64,000 bases of DNA from CAYMGM01 sp964390005 (GCA_964390005.1 CAYMGM010000002.1:124001-188000), one strand, 5' to 3'. Shown: positions 36,700 through 46,267, counted from the stretch's first letter. The notes: generated from the sequence alone by a model not told the origin. A program made the numbers and translations.

Positions 36700-38403
36700 A
36701 TGACAGGCCTTTTTTCGCAAGCCCTCGCCGACCAGCAAGCCGGACGTTTGGACGAAGCGCGTGACAAATTCCTGCGTCTGATCGCCGCTTCCCCCGCTGA
36801 ATTGAAAGCGCCTTTGTTTGTTCATTTGGGGCTTGTCGAAGCGGCGCGTGGCGATACCCTATCGTCAATCGACGCTTGGCGGACGGCGCTTCTCCACGAT
36901 TCCCAAGACGCGACAGCGCTGATGAATCTGGCGTTGGCCTTGCACCGCGCCGGATCGCGCGACGAAGCGGCCGCCCTTTATGAAAAACTGATTGCCCTGG
37001 CCCCCAGCGCGGCGGCCTTTAGCAATTACGGCGCGCTCTTACGCGAGATGGGACTTTTCAAAGAAGCCCAGCACGCGTTAAGCGAAGCCTTGGCGCTTGA
37101 GCCCCGCAACAAAGCGGCGCTTGTCAACCGGGCGCATCTTCTTTTTCAAACGGGCCCTGCCGCCGAAGCTGAAGCGGCCTGCGCCGCGGCCTGCGCGGCT
37201 GATCCCGACGCCCGCGACGTTTTCAACAATTGGGGAACGCTTTGCCACCGCCGCGGCGCATTGGCCGAGGCCGAAGTCTATTTCCGCACGGCTTTGGCCA
37301 AATGCCCGACAGGCGCGTTGAATGCCGAGATCCTTTCCAACCTCGGCGCACTGTTGACCGAGCGCGGCAAACCCGACGAGGCTGAGACGTATCTAGACCA
37401 AGCGATCCGGTTGGCCCCGGCCTCCTCGGCCGCCCACTATAACCGCGGCCTTTGCCTGTTGACCCAACAACGTCTGGACGAAGGCTGGCCAGAGATCGAA
37501 TGGCGCTGGCGCCCCGGCATGATCAGCGCCGCCGCGCCGCGGCTGCCCATGTTCGACACGCCCATGTGGCGGGGCGAGCCGCTTGAAGACAAAACAATCC
37601 TGATCTTGGCCGAGCAAGCCTATGGCGACGAAATTATGTGCGCGCGCTATGCGACCCTTTTGGCCGGGCAAGGCGCGCGCGTCATCTGGGCAACCCGCGC
37701 GCCGCTGCACGCTTTTCTGACGCGCCTTCCCGGCATTGACCACGCTGTCACGCTGGACGACGCCCCCAAAGCGGCGCAAGAGGCTGATTACTGGCTTTTT
37801 GCCATGAGCCTACCGGGGCTTTTACAGACGCATTTACTGTCCATTCCGCACCCGCAGCCGCCCGCCCGCGATCCCGCCCAAAGCGCCGCTTGGCAAACAT
37901 GGCTGGCCGATCGGATTGGCACTCAAGCCCCCAAACCGCGCCTTATCGGCCTCAATAATATGGGCAAACCCTATCCGCCCGGGCGTTCGATCCCCTTTTC
38001 GGCACTTTTAGGGGCTTTAGAGGGCGAAAAAACGCGATCAGACGTCCGATTCGTGTCGATTTGCCGTGAAGAAGGTGCTTCAAGCGATCTTCAGACTTTA
38101 AATCAAGAACGCGCCTTAAACCCTGTTATGGATGCCTCTTCGCGTCTTCAAAACTTTGACGACACGGCAAATCTTCTTCAGGAATTGGATTTACTGATCA
38201 CGATCGATTCGGCCCCTGCCCATCTAGCCGGTACGCTTGGGATTCCTTGTTGGACCTTGCTGAAATACGGCCCGGACTGGCGCTGGTTTTCAGGCCGCAC
38301 CGATAGCCCTTGGTACCCTTCCATGCGCCTTTTCCGCCAAAAAATCGAAGGCGATTGGATGGGCGCTTTGACCGAATTGTCTCAGGCCTTTGCTGCTTTT
38401 TAA
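36700..38403 (+). CDS. TPR protein with glycosyltransferase-like C-terminal domain
   Basis: About 567 residues from ATG 36700 (AGCAGG upstream). The first half has about six tetratricopeptide repeats (for example Asn-Tyr-Gly-Ala-Leu-Leu-Arg-Glu near 110 and His-Tyr-Asn-Arg-Gly-Leu near 245). The second half resembles the GT-B fold of heptosyltransferase/GT41-like proteins, with Glu-Gln-Ala-Tyr-Gly-Asp-Glu-Ile and the late Ile-Asp-Ser-Ala-Pro-Ala-His-Leu-Ala-Gly-Thr-Leu-Gly motif of nucleotide-sugar binding. It may glycosylate a protein or envelope component. Its stop overlaps that of the convergent kinase gene. Confidence 0.8.
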   Translation: MTGLFSQALADQQAGRLDEARDKFLRLIAASPAELKAPLFVHLGLVEAARGDTLSSIDAWRTALLHDSQDATALMNLALALHRAGSRDEAAALYEKLIALAPSAAAFSNYGALLREMGLFKEAQHALSEALALEPRNKAALVNRAHLLFQTGPAAEAEAACAAACAADPDARDVFNNWGTLCHRRGALAEAEVYFRTALAKCPTGALNAEILSNLGALLTERGKPDEAETYLDQAIRLAPASSAAHYNRGLCLLTQQRLDEGWPEIEWRWRPGMISAAAPRLPMFDTPMWRGEPLEDKTILILAEQAYGDEIMCARYATLLAGQGARVIWATRAPLHAFLTRLPGIDHAVTLDDAPKAAQEADYWLFAMSLPGLLQTHLLSIPHPQPPARDPAQSAAWQTWLADRIGTQAPKPRLIGLNNMGKPYPPGRSIPFSALLGALEGEKTRSDVRFVSICREEGASSDLQTLNQERALNPVMDASSRLQNFDDTANLLQELDLLITIDSAPAHLAGTLGIPCWTLLKYGPDWRWFSGRTDSPWYPSMRLFRQKIEGDWMGALTELSQAFAAF

Positions 38404-39179
38404 ACCAACAGCGCTTCGACCGTGTCGGCCAATTGGTCCAGCGTTTGGCCTGCCTGCGGGGTCAACGTATGGTGCGCAAAGGCACGATAGCGATCCATGC
38501 GTTTGGCCTCTTCCTTGCGCGTCACAGCAAGGGCCGTCTCTAAAATAAGCGCCTGCCGCGCGGCTTCATCCAACGCGGCGGTGGCCGCCAGCGCATCATC
38601 AATCGCCTTTTCATAAGCGCCGCGAACGGGTTTCTTTTCGCCCGCCGCGCGCGATTGCGCAACATAGGTTTCGTAATCCGCCACCAAATGCGCACCAATT
38701 AAATCCAGCGGCGTATCGATCAAAAAGACGCGATAGCCGCGCGCGGGCGCAAACAAATCGCGGTTGGCCGGATACAAAGGGGCTGAGGCGCTCAGATCCA
38801 CGATTTTGCCAACGAACTGGCCTTGCGCATCCAGCCATTTCAGCATCTCGATCTCAAACAGACGAAAGACGTCTTCGCCATAGGCGCGAAAACGGGTGCT
38901 GTCATGAAGCGCACAGCGCCCTTTCTCGTCGCACGTCGCGGCATCGCGAACCAGATCAGGGGCTTGATCGGGATAATGCTGCGCCGCTTCCGCCAAAAAC
39001 TGGCGCATCACCGCGGCGCGCGGATCGTCGCTGGCGGACGGCAAAGCCCGGAACACGCGAAACAACGGATCGGTCGCAACAACTTCAAGCCCGCGCCGCG
39101 CCGCGATGACGCGCGACAAACTGGTTTTCCCAGCCCCCGGCAAGCCAATAAAAAGAGGCCGTATGTCATCTTGGCGCAT
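38400..39179 (-). CDS. P-loop kinase-like protein (shikimate-kinase-like)
   Basis: 259 residues, AAGGGGGAAG before the ATG. Walker A Gly-Leu-Pro-Gly-Ala-Gly-Lys-Thr-Ser is near residue 13-21, and Asp-Pro-Leu-Phe replaces the Asp-Thr-Asp substrate site of AroK. The protein is longer than normal shikimate kinase (about 175 residues) and the lid region differs, so the substrate is probably something else. Start is 12 bases after recF. Confidence 0.65.
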   Translation of the reverse strand: MRQDDIRPLFIGLPGAGKTSLSRVIAARRGLEVVATDPLFRVFRALPSASDDPRAAVMRQFLAEAAQHYPDQAPDLVRDAATCDEKGRCALHDSTRFRAYGEDVFRLFEIEMLKWLDAQGQFVGKIVDLSASAPLYPANRDLFAPARGYRVFLIDTPLDLIGAHLVADYETYVAQSRAAGEKKPVRGAYEKAIDDALAATAALDEAARQALILETALAVTRKEEAKRMDRYRAFAHHTLTPQAGQTLDQLADTVEALLV

Positions 39180-39191
39180 TGTTCTTCCCCC

Positions 39192-40307
39192 TTACATAGA
39201 TTGAACTTTAATCGGCTGCACGCGCGCTAAAAAGGCCGTAAACAGCTCTTGATCGGTCCCCGTGAGCCACGCTTGAACGCCCAGTTGATCGACGGCATCG
39301 AACAAGGCGCTGCGCCGCCCGGCATCCAAATGCGCGGCAATATCATCCAGAAGCAAAAGCGGCGGCATCGCCGCGCTTTGCTTAAGAACGCGCACAAAAG
39401 AAAGCATCACGGCGATTAAAAGCGCTTTTTGCTCGCCCGTCGAACACAGATCGACCGACACGCCGCGCCCGCGATGAATAACGTCGAGATCGCTGCGGTG
39501 TGGGCCCGCGCCCGTCACGCCACTGGCCGCATCGTCCGCCCGTCGCCGCGCCAAAGCCTCACGCAAACGGTCCTCGACCAGCAAAGCGGGCGCTTCGTCC
39601 AGGGCTTCCTCGGCAAGCCCCAAAAGGCGTAGATCCGCTTTGGGGAAAGCGTCGTCGCCTTCTTCCATCGCGCGGCGCAATTGGGCGACAAGCTGCCGCC
39701 GGGCGGCGGCAATCGCGACGCCGGATGTCGCCATCTCGCTTTCTAGCGCGTCGTACCAAGCGGCCTCGCCGCTGCCTTCGCGCAACAAGCGCAGCCTTTC
39801 GCGCATCGCTTTTTCATAACGCTGTACGCGCCCGGCATGCGCCGGATCAAAACTAAAAACCAAACGATCGATCAAACGCCGCCGCGCCGCGGGGCTGTCC
39901 GTCAACACGCGGTCCAGCTCGGGCGTTATCCAAGCCATGGGCACAAGCCCCGCCAGCGCCTGTTGGCTGCGCACGCTTTTGCCGTCGATATGAACGCGGC
40001 GTTTGCTGTCGTTTTGCGGCGCGGCGGGATCGCGGCCCGTGCCGATTTGTAACGCCCCGTTCGGCGTTTCAAGCTTGGCTGCGATGCCCCATGATTCCGA
40101 CGCGCCGCGTTTTTGCAAAGCGCTACCGCGCGCGCCGCGCAAGCCGCGCCCCGGCGCCAAAAGGCTTAAAGCTTCAAGGATATTCGTTTTGCCGCTACCA
40201 TTGGGCCCATACAGGACGACCGAGCGCCCGTCCAGATCCAACAGGAAATCGTCATAACTGCGAAAGCGGATCAGCGACAACTGCCGAACGCAAAGCCGCG
40301 CTGTCAT
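39192..40307 (-). CDS. recF: DNA replication and repair protein RecF
   Basis: 371 residues. Tyr-Gly-Pro-Asn-Gly-Ser-Gly-Lys-Thr-Asn Walker A, the Ser-Thr-Gly-Glu-Gln-Lys signature and Leu-Leu-Leu-Asp-Asp-Ile-Ala-Ala-His-Leu-Asp Walker B are all present. RecF loads RecA at gaps with RecO and RecR. It follows dnaN by seven bases, as in the classical dnaA-dnaN-recF-gyrB order, but dnaA and gyrB are not adjacent here. Confidence 0.94.
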   Translation of the reverse strand: MTARLCVRQLSLIRFRSYDDFLLDLDGRSVVLYGPNGSGKTNILEALSLLAPGRGLRGARGSALQKRGASESWGIAAKLETPNGALQIGTGRDPAAPQNDSKRRVHIDGKSVRSQQALAGLVPMAWITPELDRVLTDSPAARRRLIDRLVFSFDPAHAGRVQRYEKAMRERLRLLREGSGEAAWYDALESEMATSGVAIAAARRQLVAQLRRAMEEGDDAFPKADLRLLGLAEEALDEAPALLVEDRLREALARRRADDAASGVTGAGPHRSDLDVIHRGRGVSVDLCSTGEQKALLIAVMLSFVRVLKQSAAMPPLLLLDDIAAHLDAGRRSALFDAVDQLGVQAWLTGTDQELFTAFLARVQPIKVQSM

Positions 40308-40314
40308 AGGCCGA

Positions 40315-41430
40315 TTAAACCCGCATGGGCATCAAAACGAAAAGCGCGCTGCCGTCGGCGACATCTTGAACAATGGCGGGCGCGGCAGCGTCGGCCAAGG
40401 TAAAGCGAACGCCGTCGCCTTCGATTTGTTGCAAAATATCCAGAAGGTAACGCGCGTTAAAGCCGATATCGATGGCCGTGTTATCATAGCTGATTTCCAG
40501 CTCTTCCGACGCGCTGCCCGCTTCTGGCGCATTGGCCGACAAAAGCATTTGCCCCGGCGTCAACGATAATTTAACCGCGCGCGATTTTTCGTTGGAAATC
40601 GTCGCCACGCGATCGACGGCAGCGGCAAACAAAACAGGATTTACTGTCATTTGCTTATCGTTGCCCGTCGGAATGACGCGCTCATAATCGGGGAAAGTTC
40701 CGTCGATCAGTTTCGAGCTGATGACAATGCCATCCAACGCAAAACGGATTTTCGATTCAGACAAAGCGATCTCAATCGCGCCCGTTGCTTCCTCTAACAG
40801 CTTGCGCACTTCGCCAACCGTCTTGCGCGGAACGATCACGCCCGTCATGGCTTTGGCCCCATCGGGGGCGGCCATTTCAACGCGGGCCAAACGGTGGCCA
40901 TCGGTCGCGACAGCGCGCAAAACGTCCACGCCATCGGCCTTGGTCGCATGCAGATAAATGCCGTTCAGATAATAGCGCGTTTCCTCCATCGAAATGGCGA
41001 AACGGGTCCGATCGATCAAAGCGCGCAAATCGTCGGGCGCTAAAGCAAAGCGGGCTTTCCAATCGCCTTCCGGCATTTTGGGGAAATCTTCAACCGGCAA
41101 ACACCCCAATTTGAATTGCGAGCGTCCCGAGGCCAAAACCAACTGCGTCGGGCTGGCGGCGGTCAATTCGACCTGCGCGCCTTCTGGCAATTTGCGGACA
41201 ATTTCATACAAGGTATGCGCGGGCGCGGTCACGGCCCCCGGCTTGCCCACAGTGCCCGGCACGGTTTCGTTGATCTCGATTTCCATGTCGGTCGCGACAA
41301 AAGAAACGGTATCGCCCGCGGCGCGGATCAAAACATTCGCCAAAATGGGGATCGTGTTGCGTCTTTCGACCACGCTCTGCACATGGCTGAGGCTTTTAAG
41401 CAAGGCGGCACGTTCCAAGGTTAATTTCAT
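40315..41430 (-). CDS. dnaN: DNA polymerase III beta sliding clamp
   Basis: 371 residues with the three-domain clamp pattern. It begins Met-Lys-Leu-Thr-Leu-Glu-Arg, has Asn-Thr-Ile-Pro-Ile-Leu-Ala-Asn-Val near 27 and ends Leu-Phe-Val-Leu-Met-Pro-Met-Arg-Val, the conserved hydrophobic-pocket tail. GGAGAGATTCC precedes the ATG. It forms the ring that tethers polymerases. The 245-base gap to murL (41431-41674) should carry both promoters; no DnaA boxes were recognised. Confidence 0.96.
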   Translation of the reverse strand: MKLTLERAALLKSLSHVQSVVERRNTIPILANVLIRAAGDTVSFVATDMEIEINETVPGTVGKPGAVTAPAHTLYEIVRKLPEGAQVELTAASPTQLVLASGRSQFKLGCLPVEDFPKMPEGDWKARFALAPDDLRALIDRTRFAISMEETRYYLNGIYLHATKADGVDVLRAVATDGHRLARVEMAAPDGAKAMTGVIVPRKTVGEVRKLLEEATGAIEIALSESKIRFALDGIVISSKLIDGTFPDYERVIPTGNDKQMTVNPVLFAAAVDRVATISNEKSRAVKLSLTPGQMLLSANAPEAGSASEELEISYDNTAIDIGFNARYLLDILQQIEGDGVRFTLADAAAPAIVQDVADGSALFVLMPMRV

Positions 41431-41674
41431 CGGAATCTCTCCGGCAGGCGGTTTAAAGAGGTTTCAAAACAGAGGAATAGCAGAATAACCAAGGGAATGA
41501 AAGACTGCTTGTAATACCGCATTGTAATACCGCGCCGCGGCAGAAAGTAAGTTCTAAGTCCCGCCATTATCAGCCCTTTTTGGGGAAAAGAGCCGAATCG
41601 GGTGATTCTTGCCTTAAATTGGCGCTTGTTTCGTTATATAGGGAGGCAACAACCAATCAGCGGGACCCGCCTTG

Positions 41675-43024
41675 ATGACCGATCAAGCCTTTATCTTTGA
41701 CTCGTACGGCTTTGAGCCGCAGACCGGCACGCTTTCGTTGCGTTATGCCTATCAAGAGGGCCCGTCTTTTGTTGAAACAATCGTTTTTCCGGCTCCCGCA
41801 GCGCCGTTGACGGCGGCCCAAGATGTGGCGCTGGACCGCGCCTTTCGCCTGATTTTTTTGCTGGCGGGAATCAGCTATTACAAAGCCCATGTGCCGCCAC
41901 GCCTGATCTGCCGCCAAAGGAAAGGGCTCGACGCCCCCACGGCGGCGTTTCTTCAAAAAGTTTATCTAAACGGCTTGGGCGAGTTCGCTTATCGCAACCA
42001 ACTGGATCTGTCGGGCCGGATCGCTTTTGAAACCGCCGCCACCGCCGCGCCTGACGCTGTTTCCTTGCCTGCCGGAGCGCGCGCGTTGGTTCCCGTTGGC
42101 GGGGGTAAAGATTCCATCGTGACGATTGAAGCCTTAAAGGCCGCGCAGCAGCCGATGGATCTTTTTGTTATGTGTGCGCAAGGCCCCGTCCCCACGCCGA
42201 TTGCCGAGACCATCGCCGCGTCCGGCGAAAAAGCCCTGATTGTCCGGCGCACACTGTCACCGAACTTGGCCGCCCTGAACGCAGCCGGGGCCTATAACGG
42301 TCATGTGCCGATCACGGCGATTTTAAGTGCCGTCGCCGTTGCCACGGCGATTTTGCAGGGTCATGGCGCTGTCGTCTTATCAAACGAGCATTCCGCCGAT
42401 GCGCCCAATTTGCGTCTGGGCGATTTAGACATCAATCATCAATACAGCAAATCGCTGGCTTTCGAAGACGATTTTGCGGCTTACGTCCGCGCGCACGTCA
42501 CGCCCGATGTCTTGTATTTTTCATTCCTTCGCCCGCTGACCGAAGCTGAGATTGCGCGGCGTTTTACAAAGCTTCCGCGCTATTTCGATGTCTTTCGCAG
42601 CTGTAATAAGGCCTTTCGCCAAGACGCGACGCAAAGATTGTCGCACTGGTGCTGCGACTGCCCCAAATGCCGTTTTGTTTTTCTGGCGCTCGCGCCGTTT
42701 CTTGACAAAGAGCGCCTAAGCGCCATTTTTGGCCACAACATGCTGGACGATGCCGCGCAGCAAGAGGGCTTTGAAGAACTCTGCGGTCTCGGGCCACACA
42801 AACCGTTTGAATGCGTTGGCGAGATCCGCGAATGTGCCCTGTTGATGAACCGTCTGATGCGGATGGAATCTTGGGCAAGCGATACTGTGGTCAGCGCGCT
42901 AAAGCCGCGCCTTTGGATAAGCGATGACGCTTTCACGCCCGCTTTTGACGCGCTTTATGCACTGCGCGCGCCGCATCGTTTGCCTGCGCCGTATCTAAAG
43001 GCTTTGGAAGGGATAGCGTCATGA
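41675..43024 (+). CDS. murL: UDP-MurNAc-L-Ala-L-Glu epimerase, MurL-like
   Basis: 449 residues from ATG 41675 (a TTG one codon earlier is in frame). An ATP-pyrophosphatase-like loop Pro-Val-Gly-Gly-Gly-Lys-Asp-Ser lies at about 140-147 and a Cys cluster Trp-Cys-Cys-Asp-Cys-Pro-Lys-Cys at about 325-332. This pattern, and its coupling to a MurD-like ligase, fit MurL, which epimerises the terminal L-Glu of UDP-MurNAc-L-Ala-L-Glu to D-Glu using ATP. It ends in a four-base overlap with the ligase. The pathway is known from Xanthomonas and replaces the MurI/MurD route. Confidence 0.82.
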   Translation: MTDQAFIFDSYGFEPQTGTLSLRYAYQEGPSFVETIVFPAPAAPLTAAQDVALDRAFRLIFLLAGISYYKAHVPPRLICRQRKGLDAPTAAFLQKVYLNGLGEFAYRNQLDLSGRIAFETAATAAPDAVSLPAGARALVPVGGGKDSIVTIEALKAAQQPMDLFVMCAQGPVPTPIAETIAASGEKALIVRRTLSPNLAALNAAGAYNGHVPITAILSAVAVATAILQGHGAVVLSNEHSADAPNLRLGDLDINHQYSKSLAFEDDFAAYVRAHVTPDVLYFSFLRPLTEAEIARRFTKLPRYFDVFRSCNKAFRQDATQRLSHWCCDCPKCRFVFLALAPFLDKERLSAIFGHNMLDDAAQQEGFEELCGLGPHKPFECVGEIRECALLMNRLMRMESWASDTVVSALKPRLWISDDAFTPAFDALYALRAPHRLPAPYLKALEGIAS

Positions 43025-44352
43025 CCGAAAAGCCTCTTGTCGCCATCTGGGGGACAGGCCGCGAAGGCTTGGCGGCAGCATCTTTATGGCTGCGCCAAGA
43101 TCCCCATGCCACGATCCTTTTTATCGATGAAGCCAAAAAGGAAAAGCCGCCCGCTTCGTTGACTGTTGAAGACCGATCCCTTCCCGTTATCACGGAGGCC
43201 GCTGAGGTCGCGCGCATCGTTTCCGACGCGCCGATCCTTATCAAATCGCCGGGCGTCAGCCTTTATCATCCGCTTCTTCAAAAACGGCGCGCAAATGGCA
43301 AGGATGTCACCTCCCTTCTCAACCTATGGCTTGCCAGTCACCCCAAAGCGCAGACCATCGCCGTCACGGGCACAAAGGGCAAAAGCACAACCGCCTCGCT
43401 GCTCGGGCATGTTCTTCGAGCCCTGGGGCAAAAAACGGCGGTCCTTGGCAATATTGGCACGCCGTTGACCGAAGGCCCCGAAGATGCCGCTTTTTTTGTC
43501 ATCGAAGTATCCAGCTATCAGGCGGCGACACTGCATGAAAAAGTATCGCTGGCTGTTCTGACCTCGCTCTACCCCGAACATCTTGATTGGCACGGCACGC
43601 TGCAAACTTATTACAGCGACAAAAGCCATTTGCTGGACCAAGGACGGCAAAACTTTCTCTCGGCTCAAGCTTCGGTGGTTTTGGCCGAAAACAATCTTGC
43701 CAAACCCCAAGCCCAGCTTTTCGGCACGCCGGAGGGTTGGCACTTTGACGGTTCTGCCGTCAAAAAAGGCGATCAATCTTTTGGCGTTTTGCACAGCCCT
43801 TATCTGACCCGCGCCCACAACAAGACAAATGTGCTAGCCGTCATCGCCATGATCGAAGCCTTGGGCTTTGATATCGGCCAAGCGCTTGAGGCGATGGAAA
43901 GCTTCCAAGGCTTGCCGCACCGCCAGCAGGAAATCGGTGAAAAAGACGGCCTTTTCTACGTTGACGACAGCATTTCGACAACGCCCCATTCGGCGATTGC
44001 CGCGATGGAGGCCTTTGCCGCTCGCCCGCTTTGCTTGATCGCAGGGGGCTATGACCGCGGCGTTCCTTATGACGAGCTGATCGCCTATATTCTGGCCCAT
44101 GATCCGGCTGGCGTGGTTTGCCTGGGCGCAAGCGGCCCTCGCCTTTTCGCGGGCTTGCGCGAAAAAGGTTATCGCAAAGCGACACGGGCCCGCACAATGG
44201 AAGACGCTGTGCGCGAAGCGCAAGCGCGCGCGCCGCAGGGCGGCGTTATTCTTTTATCGCCCGGCGCGCCAAGCTATGACATGTACAAAGATTTTACAGA
44301 ACGCGCCGCCGCTTTTGTTGCGGCCTGCGGTCTTCAATCCAAAATACGTTGA
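43021..44352 (+). CDS. murD2: UDP-MurNAc-L-alanine--L-glutamate ligase, MurD2-like
   Basis: 443 residues. It has the Mur-ligase ATP loop Gly-Thr-Lys-Gly-Lys-Ser-Thr (117-123), Glu-Val-Ser-Ser-Tyr-Gln and Pro-Glu-His-Leu-Asp-Trp-His, and an N-terminal Rossmann-like domain (Ile-Trp-Gly-Thr-Gly-Arg-Glu-Gly). It is MurD-related, but its overlap with murL indicates the MurD2 type that adds L-Glu, which MurL then inverts. Whether an ordinary MurD and MurI also exist cannot be told from this window. Confidence 0.82.
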   Translation: MTEKPLVAIWGTGREGLAAASLWLRQDPHATILFIDEAKKEKPPASLTVEDRSLPVITEAAEVARIVSDAPILIKSPGVSLYHPLLQKRRANGKDVTSLLNLWLASHPKAQTIAVTGTKGKSTTASLLGHVLRALGQKTAVLGNIGTPLTEGPEDAAFFVIEVSSYQAATLHEKVSLAVLTSLYPEHLDWHGTLQTYYSDKSHLLDQGRQNFLSAQASVVLAENNLAKPQAQLFGTPEGWHFDGSAVKKGDQSFGVLHSPYLTRAHNKTNVLAVIAMIEALGFDIGQALEAMESFQGLPHRQQEIGEKDGLFYVDDSISTTPHSAIAAMEAFAARPLCLIAGGYDRGVPYDELIAYILAHDPAGVVCLGASGPRLFAGLREKGYRKATRARTMEDAVREAQARAPQGGVILLSPGAPSYDMYKDFTERAAAFVAACGLQSKIR

Positions 44353-44358
44353 AGAATG

Positions 44359-45435
44359 TTAGGGCGTCATCGGCGTCAAATGTAGCGTGCTGAGCGCTTT
44401 CTGGGCCGTAGCTTTCGCGTCTTCCTGAATTGCTGCATGAAAAGTCTCTGTAGCTGTCTGAGTAGAGCTTTTTTCCTTTATCTCTTGCGGGCTTGTTGAC
44501 TGGTGATCCCTCTCACCGGGCTGCTCGCCGCCTGTGGTAGCAAAGGGATTGAATTGAAGCGCATTCTTTAAATGCTTGTCGGACAAGTGCGCGATTTCTT
44601 TTTTCTGATCTGCCGGAACATCAAAGGTTGCCCCTGCCGCCGCCACAGACAAAGCATGCCTGTTGGGCGCATGAGGTTTTTCGATCCGCGCTGGATCATG
44701 GGTCGTAAGCCATGATTGGTTAGCATCTAAATACTGAACCTGGCCGTTTTGGCTGACCGTATAGGCTTCAAAGGCCCCCCATGCATTTGGCGTCTCGCCG
44801 CTAAATTGCTTTTGTAAGGGCTCAATCCCGCCGGATCTTTTATCGCCCATATTACGATTGTCGTTCAAAACATATTTTTGACCGTCTGCCGCGACGACAA
44901 GCTGTTCATGATACCCCAAAAACGCCCGCGGCTTCCCGGCGACCAGTTCTTTTTCGTTTACAGACCCCCCAACCAACCATGTGTCCTTGGGATCGATTCC
45001 AATTTCAGTCAGCATATATTGTTTTAGCCGGGCGATATCCGAACAAGCCCCCGTTCCGCGTTCAAGTGTTTCACCAGGAGTCTGATGCCAATTGACGTCG
45101 GGTATGCCCTCCTCTGTCATACGCGTTACTTTTCGTTTTTCATAACCGATGCTGCGATTGACCCATTCGTTGACAAACTCAATCTTCGCCAGCTTCCCGA
45201 TTTTGGCTTTCTGCAAATCCTTGATCAGTTCCTTGGCGGCCATTGGGCGCGGTTTATCGCTTTCGGCCAGCTCTTGGATAGAAGACGGCAACCGCTTTTG
45301 ATAGGATCTTTCTTGCTCAGCCCAATCTCTTAAGACAGGCGCCTCGATTGGCGGATTTTCAGGAATCTCAGCCGAAAGCGGCATATCGGCAAAAAGAGGG
45401 GCCGACGCCGAAGGATCAGGATGCACAGCCATCAT
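44359..45435 (-). CDS. Transglutaminase-like cysteine protease (BTLCP family)
   Basis: About 358 residues. Catalytic triad candidates are Cys131 (Gly-Thr-Gly-Ala-Cys-Ser-Asp-Ile-Ala), His176 (Tyr-His-Glu-Gln-Leu-Val-Val) and Asp192 (Val-Leu-Asn-Asp-Asn), with the family segment Phe-Val-Asn-Glu-Trp-Val-Asn. Most BTLCP proteins are exported and some process surface adhesins (LapG type); here no signal peptide is visible. A Pro/Ser/Thr/Gln-rich tail follows. The start is ATG 45435 or 45432 after TGGGGCC; a GTG at 45450 is less likely. Confidence 0.8.
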   Translation of the reverse strand: MMAVHPDPSASAPLFADMPLSAEIPENPPIEAPVLRDWAEQERSYQKRLPSSIQELAESDKPRPMAAKELIKDLQKAKIGKLAKIEFVNEWVNRSIGYEKRKVTRMTEEGIPDVNWHQTPGETLERGTGACSDIARLKQYMLTEIGIDPKDTWLVGGSVNEKELVAGKPRAFLGYHEQLVVAADGQKYVLNDNRNMGDKRSGGIEPLQKQFSGETPNAWGAFEAYTVSQNGQVQYLDANQSWLTTHDPARIEKPHAPNRHALSVAAAGATFDVPADQKKEIAHLSDKHLKNALQFNPFATTGGEQPGERDHQSTSPQEIKEKSSTQTATETFHAAIQEDAKATAQKALSTLHLTPMTP

Positions 45436-45484
45436 AGGCCCCAGAAACACGTCTTTATCTAAGACAGAATAACCACTGTCTCTT

Positions 45485-45510
45485 AAAACGCCCTTAAATC
45501 CGGGCGTTTT
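45485..45510 (-). terminator. Terminator of the XRE operon
   Basis: Perfect 9-bp stem AAAACGCCC/GGGCGTTTT with an 8-base loop, 38 bases after the XRE gene stop on the minus strand. The T-run forms part of the 3' arm. Confidence 0.85.
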
Positions 45511-45547
45511 GAAAAGGTTTTCTTATGGTTTCAAAAGCCTTAACGAC

Positions 45548-46234
45548 CTATCCAACGCGCGCGTAGCGATGGGCGGCAAGTGCCTCAGGCAGTAGCGGCA
45601 GCGCCGTTTCCCACAATCCGGCAAAATAGGCCCGGTATGACGTTGCCACGTTGGCCGCATTCAAGATCACAAAACGGTAAGCGCCGCCTTGCGGGATAAT
45701 GAGCGCTTGCTTCCCGCCATAGATACAGTATTGCGCGGGTCCCGCCTCGGTCTTGCGGATTTGCCGGAACGAAAGATGGGGATCGCAACAAACGGCGCTG
45801 TCATAAGAAGAAAGCAGGACTTTCACGCTAGCCACAGCGCCAAGCCATTCAGCCCCGCCTGCTTTTTCTTTGTCGTCCACGCCGCACACTTGCGCAAACG
45901 TGCTGTATCCATCGACGACAAACAAAACATCGTGCATCGACCCACGCGCTGTCTGCATCAAATCCTCAAAAAACCGCTCACAGCTATCGGTGCCATGAAA
46001 AATCTTGATGTCGTCATAACAACGACGCACGCCATCGGGTTCGATAAACTCAAGCCCGCTGTCTTCAAAGACTTTGCGGATCAAATAATTCGTATTCTCG
46101 CGCGGCGAGATAAATCCCATTTCGAGGTTGCGAATGGTATTGACGGAAAGGCCTGTCGCGGCGGCTAAATCTTCGCGCGACCAATCAAGCATAGCTCTTG
46201 CGGCTTTTATCTGTACGGCGTGGACTCGTTGCAT
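45548..46234 (-). CDS. XRE-family transcriptional regulator
   Basis: 228 residues, AGGACACC before the ATG. The N-terminal helix-turn-helix is clear: Ala-Arg-Ala-Met-Leu-Asp-Trp-Ser-Arg-Glu-Asp-Leu-Ala-Ala-Ala-Thr-Gly-Leu-Ser then Thr-Ile-Arg-Asn-Leu-Glu. About 150 C-terminal residues form an unknown domain rich in Tyr and Cys. It is the last gene of a short minus-strand operon with two small genes upstream, and probably autoregulates. Confidence 0.82.
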   Translation of the reverse strand: MQRVHAVQIKAARAMLDWSREDLAAATGLSVNTIRNLEMGFISPRENTNYLIRKVFEDSGLEFIEPDGVRRCYDDIKIFHGTDSCERFFEDLMQTARGSMHDVLFVVDGYSTFAQVCGVDDKEKAGGAEWLGAVASVKVLLSSYDSAVCCDPHLSFRQIRKTEAGPAQYCIYGGKQALIIPQGGAYRFVILNAANVATSYRAYFAGLWETALPLLPEALAAHRYARVG

Positions 46235-46267
46235 GATGGTGTCCTAATGTTTTATGAAAAAGGGGGA

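Noticed and set aside
41431..41674. Replication origin next to dnaN
   Set aside because: No cluster of DnaA boxes was recognised, and dnaA is not adjacent.
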